A stretch of DNA of 64,000 nt. Source: Rapana venosa. Its lineage: Eukaryota; Mollusca; Gastropoda; Neogastropoda; Muricidae. The stretch spans positions 70,872,071-70,936,070 of the forward strand of contig CM054134.1 of NCBI GenBank assembly GCA_028751875.1, in the 5' to 3' direction. Within the stretch, counting starts at the first letter, position 1; each line of letters starts with the position of its first letter. Below the pieces are notes generated by a model. It was not told the DNA's origin. It did no database searches and saw only the letters and a list, made by a program, of their open reading frames with translations. Of this stretch, positions 59,858 through 64,000 are shown in pieces. Made by a program: the position numbers and the translations under genes.

Positions 59858-60150
59858 GGGGGATGCTGGGGCCTTGTCATCCTAAATAGCATCCCCACCT
59901 TCTGTGTGCTATGAATTTGCTGTTTTCTATCCCTCTCTTTGTTTCTGCCTTGTTCCTTTTCTTCCTGTCACGTCCTTCTTGTCTATTTTCTTGCCTTCTT
60001 GGTCTATTCTCCAGCCTTTCTTTTCTATGACAATTCTCTCCAAAGCTGAAGTCGGATGCGCTAGGCCTGACTTGCCAGGTGCTTATCGAAAGCGCAACGC
60101 ATTTTCGTTCATATGACAGACGACAACAGTGGCTGTCTAAGCGTGGATGA
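59858..60150 (-). repeat. Dispersed repeat family E, copy 2, inside a LINE
   Basis: gggggatgctggggccttgt, aaatagcatccccaccttct, atccctctctttgtttctgc, cttgtctattttcttgcctt, gtcggatgcgctaggcctga, cattttcgttcatatgacag: collinear with the 34.66-kb copy. Confidence 0.75.
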
Positions 60151-60984
60151 GGAAGGTCTTCTGTCTGACCATTTGACTTGTACAAGTCGCCTGTAGAATC
60201 ACATTTCGGCTGAGTTAATTTTGTCTTTTCCCATTTCTAGTTTCCAGCTCTTCTGACCCATGAAGCAATAGAGACCAGATTAATGTTTTGACCATTCTAA
60301 TTTTGAGATATGTAGATATGCCGTTGTTTTTCCAGATGATGGTCTTTTGCTTGGCCATACCAATTTTGGCATGATCTCTTGTAGACGTGAGCTTGTTACC
60401 CTCCTTTATAGAGCCTAAATATGAAAATTTTTGAGCATATTCCAAATCTGCTCCACTTATTCTGATTTTTTGGTGGGTGTCTTTACCGTCAACATGCATC
60501 ACTTTGGTCTTTTAGCGTTGAACTGAACACAAACATCCTGATGCTTGTGATATCATTAGCCTTGAGTGCTGTATCACCAGCGAACCTGAGGTTAGCGATA
60601 TTTCTGCCTCCTATAATAATGCCCATGTCATCTATGGCGGCCTTTCTCATGATCAAATATGTGTACATACTAAAAAGATGTGGGAAGAATATGCAACCCC
60701 TGACAGACTCCTTTTTCTGTATGTCAAAGAACTCACAGTGCTCGCCATTCAATAGAATAGTTGCTTTCTCATCGGAACACATAATTATTTTGCTATGAGC
60801 GAGGCCAGATGCTTTGGAAAGCCCATCTCTAACATTGTGACCAAACAATGGTTATGTCTGACACTGTCAAAAGCCTTACCATAGTCTATGAACGTTAGGA
60901 ATGCCTCGTCTTCAGTGTTTCCAATTTTCTCTAACAGTATCATTCTGAAGCACAAGAAGTATGTCTGCTGGTCCTCGACCATGT

Positions 60985-61397
60985 CTATATCCTGCCTAAC
61001 AATGAGGTATCCCTCTTTCCCTCTGCCATGTCTATATCCTGCCTAACAATGAGGTATCCCTCTTTCCCTCTTCCATGTCTGTATCCTGCCTGACAATGAG
61101 GTATCCCTCTTTCCCTCTGCCATGTCTATATCCTGCCTGACAATGAGGTATCCCTCTTTCCCTCTTCCATGTCTGTATCCTGCCTGACAATGAGGTATCC
61201 CTCTTTCCCTCTTCCATGTCTGTATCCTGCCTGACAATGAGGTATCCCTCTTTCCCTCTTCCATGTCTGTATCCTGCCTGACAATGAGGTATCCCTCTTT
61301 CCCTCTTCCATGTCTGTATCCTGCCTGACAATGAGGTATCCCTCTTTCCCTCTTCCATGTCTGTATCCTGCCTGACAATGAGGTATCCCTCTTTCTA
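60985..61397. repeat. 47-bp minisatellite, about 8.7 copies, in LINE coding sequence
   Basis: Units tgaggtatccctctttccct, cttccatgtctgtatcctgc, ctgacaa. The leftmost units have gccatgtctatatcctgcct aac, like the LINE sequence next to it. As 47 is not divisible by three, the minus-strand frames rotate through three translations of the same unit. Confidence 0.95.
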
Positions 61398-61589
61398 ATC
61401 TATTGTTAATTCTGTTGAGGAGGAGGAGGAGGATCAAAAGAACTGTGGCTTAACAAAGCGGTTGTTCTAATGTGCCACAGCCGTTAGTACTCCCTACCCT
61501 TGAGGAGCATGACCAGAATCAATGTTGTTGTAATGCTTGCACTCACTGGGCCCTTGACAGGTCTCCACAATTTTTCCCACATAATTTTT

Positions 61590-61941
61590 AAAATTTTATT
61601 TATTTATTTTATTCTTTTATATCGATGATAATGGAATAAGCACTCATGTGCTTTTTTTTACATCCAGTCCCCGTGTGTATGCGGTTTTGTCATCTGTTCC
61701 CACCGGCACACAATGGCCTACTTTTACGAGAAGCGGAACATGATTTAACGTGTGCGCAAGATGTTTCTGCGTGCGTTCGCACACGGGCCTCGGTTTATAG
61801 TCTCATCCGAAGGACTTTTGGGGAGAGTGGAGTCGGCACTGATGCTAACTCTAGGGGAAAATATCCCCTTGAACGGAAAACGAACCCGGGTCGTCAGATT
61901 GCCAGCGCAATGTTCTAACCACTAGGCTATCCCGTCCCCCC
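61590..61941 (-). mobile_element. tRNA-derived SINE family A, full-length, inserted in LINE
   Basis: Minus-strand head gacgggatagcctagtggtt agaac (A-box TAGCCTAGTGGT), B-box gggttcgttttcc, body agtccttcggatgagactat and ggccattgtgtgccggtggg, 3' block tgagtgcttattccattatc, tail of TAAA units. The best-preserved minus-strand copy, and little diverged. Confidence 0.88.
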
Positions 61942-62937
61942 ACTAGACTGTGTATAGTGAGATAGTCCCGAGTTGTTCAAAAGCTCACTTGGGATGGTGT
62001 CCAGTAATGAGGCTTTACTTTCGTTGAGTTGTTTGATGGCAGCACTAACTTCATCTGTTAATGGCAAAGGTTCCAGGACTTGCGGCTTGACATCGGAGGT
62101 GAAGTCACCAAGAGTGTGTTATTTGCGTCCAACAGTGCTTTTCTATGGTCAGGCCATCTGCCTGGTATCGTATTCATTTTAGTGAGAGTTTTCCCGTCTT
62201 TTTCATTTAGGCTTTTAATTTTGAATTGAAAAACTATTCCTTTTACTTAACCCCCCCAAAAAAACTTTACCAGAGAGCTCTTTTGTCTTCTCTAAGCATT
62301 TGCAATTGTTGTTTTTAAGCATTCGTTTTCTAACTGTAAACTTGTGTCTCTTCTTATCTTCTTTCTGATCTTTTTGTAACTGTTAAGTTGCCATCGTCTC
62401 TGTTTTCTTTTCTGGATTTTCCCTTCGCTTTTGCTAATACGGGAACTTCATCACTTAGGAAATATTTGAGATCAGTTCATTTCTTTCTTTTCTAAAGTTG
62501 TTGTGGCAAACCTCTGTGTCTGTCTTTCTGTCATCCCGGGTACCTTTTGGTAAAACCGTGTCTTCATTCCATTCTTTCAGAATGCTTCAGCATGATTGTT
62601 TATTTCAATTCCGTAAGCAGTTGTAGTTTCAGTGTCCTGCAACTTGTCCAGATTTTATTTGCAGGGTGCAGGTTTTGGCTTCTCTTTGACCGTCTTTCAT
62701 CTGATTTTCGTGGACACCAGCAAGTGACCCCAGTCACTGTCTGTCTGTCCCTGGCCTTGTTCTGCCATGCATCACTGATGCCTTTTTATCAGTCAGTATT
62801 ATTATGATCAATTTGATGGCGACTCTTTATTGTTATGTTATGTTAACGAATCTTCTTAAGAAACAATTTTGAAGCAAGCAAACATTCCAAATTGTCATTG
62901 TTGGTGAGTATATTATACATGATTATATACTCACCAA

Positions 62938-62939
62938 TC

Positions 62940-63023
<84 letters not shown>
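62938..63023. repeat. C run, CT and ATCT microsatellites
   Basis: C run 62939-62950, (TC)n to 62979, (TATC)n to 63023. Confidence 0.95.
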
Positions 63024-63024
<1 letters not shown>

Positions 63025-63205
63025 GAACGCACGCAAAACACCTTGCGCATACGTTAAAACCCGTTCGGCTTTTCGGAAGAGTAGGCCATTGTGTGCCGGT
63101 GGGAACGGATGACAAAATGTACAAAACTGCATACACACAGGGACTGGTGAAAAAAAGCACATGAGTGCTTATTCCATTATCCTCGACATCAAATAAATAA
63201 ATAAA
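63024..63205 (+). mobile_element. SINE family A, 5'-truncated copy
   Basis: gaacgcacgcaaaacacctt gcgcatacgttaaaaccc, ggccattgtgtgccggtggg, acagggactggtgaaaaaaa gcac, tgcttattccattatcctcg, then (AAAT)n tail. The tRNA-like head has been replaced by the ATCT microsatellite. Confidence 0.85.
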
Positions 63206-63255
63206 TATCTATCTATGTATCTATGTATCGATCTATCGATCTATCTATCTATCTA

Positions 63256-63321
<66 letters not shown>

Positions 63322-63322
63322 G
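63206..63322. repeat. ATCT, CT and TA microsatellites
   Basis: (TCTA)n 63206-63256, (CT)n 63257-63304, (TA)n 63305-63321. Confidence 0.95.
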
Positions 63323-64000
63323 ATTATATAGTATGTCTTCACTACCAATGGCAGTTTGGAATGTTTGCTTGCTTTAGACTTGTTTCTCGAGAAGATTCGT
63401 CATCATTAGCACTAAATTGAACTATGTGGTTAAATGACATTCAATGATAATTATGATGTAAAACAGATGAATGTTTGCGAAAGAATCAAACTGTAACAAA
63501 ACAGACTCAACAACATTCCAATCGTGTAAAAGAAGGAATTCAGTATGAACATCTTTTCCTTTTGATGTGGTTGAGTTGATTGTTTGTATATTTTGCAGTA
63601 AGTCTTAATTTTGCTTTGGGGTTTAACATGATAATATTTGAATAAGATAATTTTAACGTGTCTTTCAACATTTGATAGCAATACTGTTACGATTTGTATG
63701 CTTGTTTGAGAAATACATGTTCACAAAGCATATAGAGTAACACATTATACAGGATATTATGTGACTGCAAGCTTAAGAACGAAATTTTGCAAGACTGATT
63801 CAATATCTACTTGGTAATTGTGTGCAATACTTGCTTGTCAAATAAAGAATTAAATGCTGGCAAACGAATGATTATAGTTATTTACTCTTATGTAAGTGAT
63901 TTTAGTAATTTATACCTACATTTTGCATTCAATTACAAAAAATGGTGTGGAATGCTTTTTTTATGCAGTTGAAGTTGTTTGTTCAAATATCAGACGTAGA
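63323..64000. other. AT-rich sequence, nothing recognised
   Basis: No repeat family or coding signal recognised; AATAAA at about 63841. Confidence 0.5.

Larger units (their letters stand above)
59525..62800 (-). mobile_element. Degenerate LINE, interrupted three times
   Basis: Minus strand, from its 5' side: a possible endonuclease end near 62.75-62.6 kb, then the linker and RT start at 62.2-61.96 kb (KTLTKMN..IPGRWPDHRKALLD, LTDEVSAAIKQLNESKASLL DTIPSELL). Then come motif A at 60.88 kb (FLTFIDYGKAFDSVRHNHCL), a corrupted catalytic box at 60.6 kb (FAGDTAL where ADD is expected), ADLEYAQKFSYLGS and IWSLLLHGSEELE at 60.4-60.25 kb. The C-terminus is at 59.8-59.53 kb (GIIKCRLRYVGHANTKQ ... GRRKGGRP). 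It is interrupted by SINE family A (61.6 kb), a 47-bp minisatellite (61.0 kb) and repeat family E (59.86 kb). The corrupted catalytic motif shows it is dead. Confidence 0.7.

Noticed and set aside
61032..61437. 100-codon minus-strand frames of GRGKEGYLIVRQDTDMEE type
   Set aside because: Rotating translations of a 47-bp minisatellite derived from LINE sequence.

Overview
This is a eukaryotic nuclear window of about 64 kb, AT-rich and crowded with microsatellites, minisatellites, tRNA-derived SINEs and decayed LINEs. The main gene has small exons, GT-AG introns and protostome-like protein sequence. Repeat style (large AC/GT/CT tracts, modular tRNA-SINEs, LINE 3' ends finishing in 'gcgctatataa...' plus TTA repeats) suggests a marine mollusc, probably a gastropod; the species cannot be fixed from the sequence.

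Region 1 (1-27.4 kb, + strand): a 5'-incomplete CCAR1 gene (cell division cycle and apoptosis regulator 1). Sixteen exons can be placed by homology, splice sites and phase. They run from the Arg/Ser/Glu-rich segment through the DBC1 (inactive Nudix-like) domain, SAP domain, acidic/basic linkers and degenerate EF-hand to the C-terminal coiled coil, about 860 codons; the N-terminal third lies upstream of the window. Introns hold two near-identical piggyBac-type non-autonomous elements (14.6 and 17.9 kb), the first nested in a larger terminal-inverted-repeat element (14.55-17.39 kb). They also hold SINEs and several minisatellites, one carrying repeated copies of a splice-acceptor-like sequence. 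The last exon carries two compensating frameshifts.

Region 2 (27.4-51.6 kb): no convincing cellular gene. It holds compound GT minisatellites, SINEs of at least four types, CR1/L2-like LINE 3' ends (33.3 and 45.9 kb), a 5'-truncated LINE with a 13-bp target-site duplication (40.66-42.04 kb, - strand), long simple repeats, and a 2.7-kb minisatellite of a 20-bp quasi-palindromic unit (48.2-50.9 kb).

Region 3 (51.6-54.7 kb, + strand): a second, apparently single-coding-exon gene of about 1,000 codons, Ser/Asp/Gln-rich and probably disordered. Its N-terminus resembles the FAM181 family signature. The reading frame changes about seven times, yet each segment is open and coding-like.

Region 4 (54.7-64 kb): SINEs, at least two more degenerate LINEs on the - strand (56.8-58.05 and 59.5-62.8 kb), the second interrupted by a SINE, by another dispersed repeat and by a 47-bp minisatellite, then simple repeats and AT-rich sequence with no recognisable gene.
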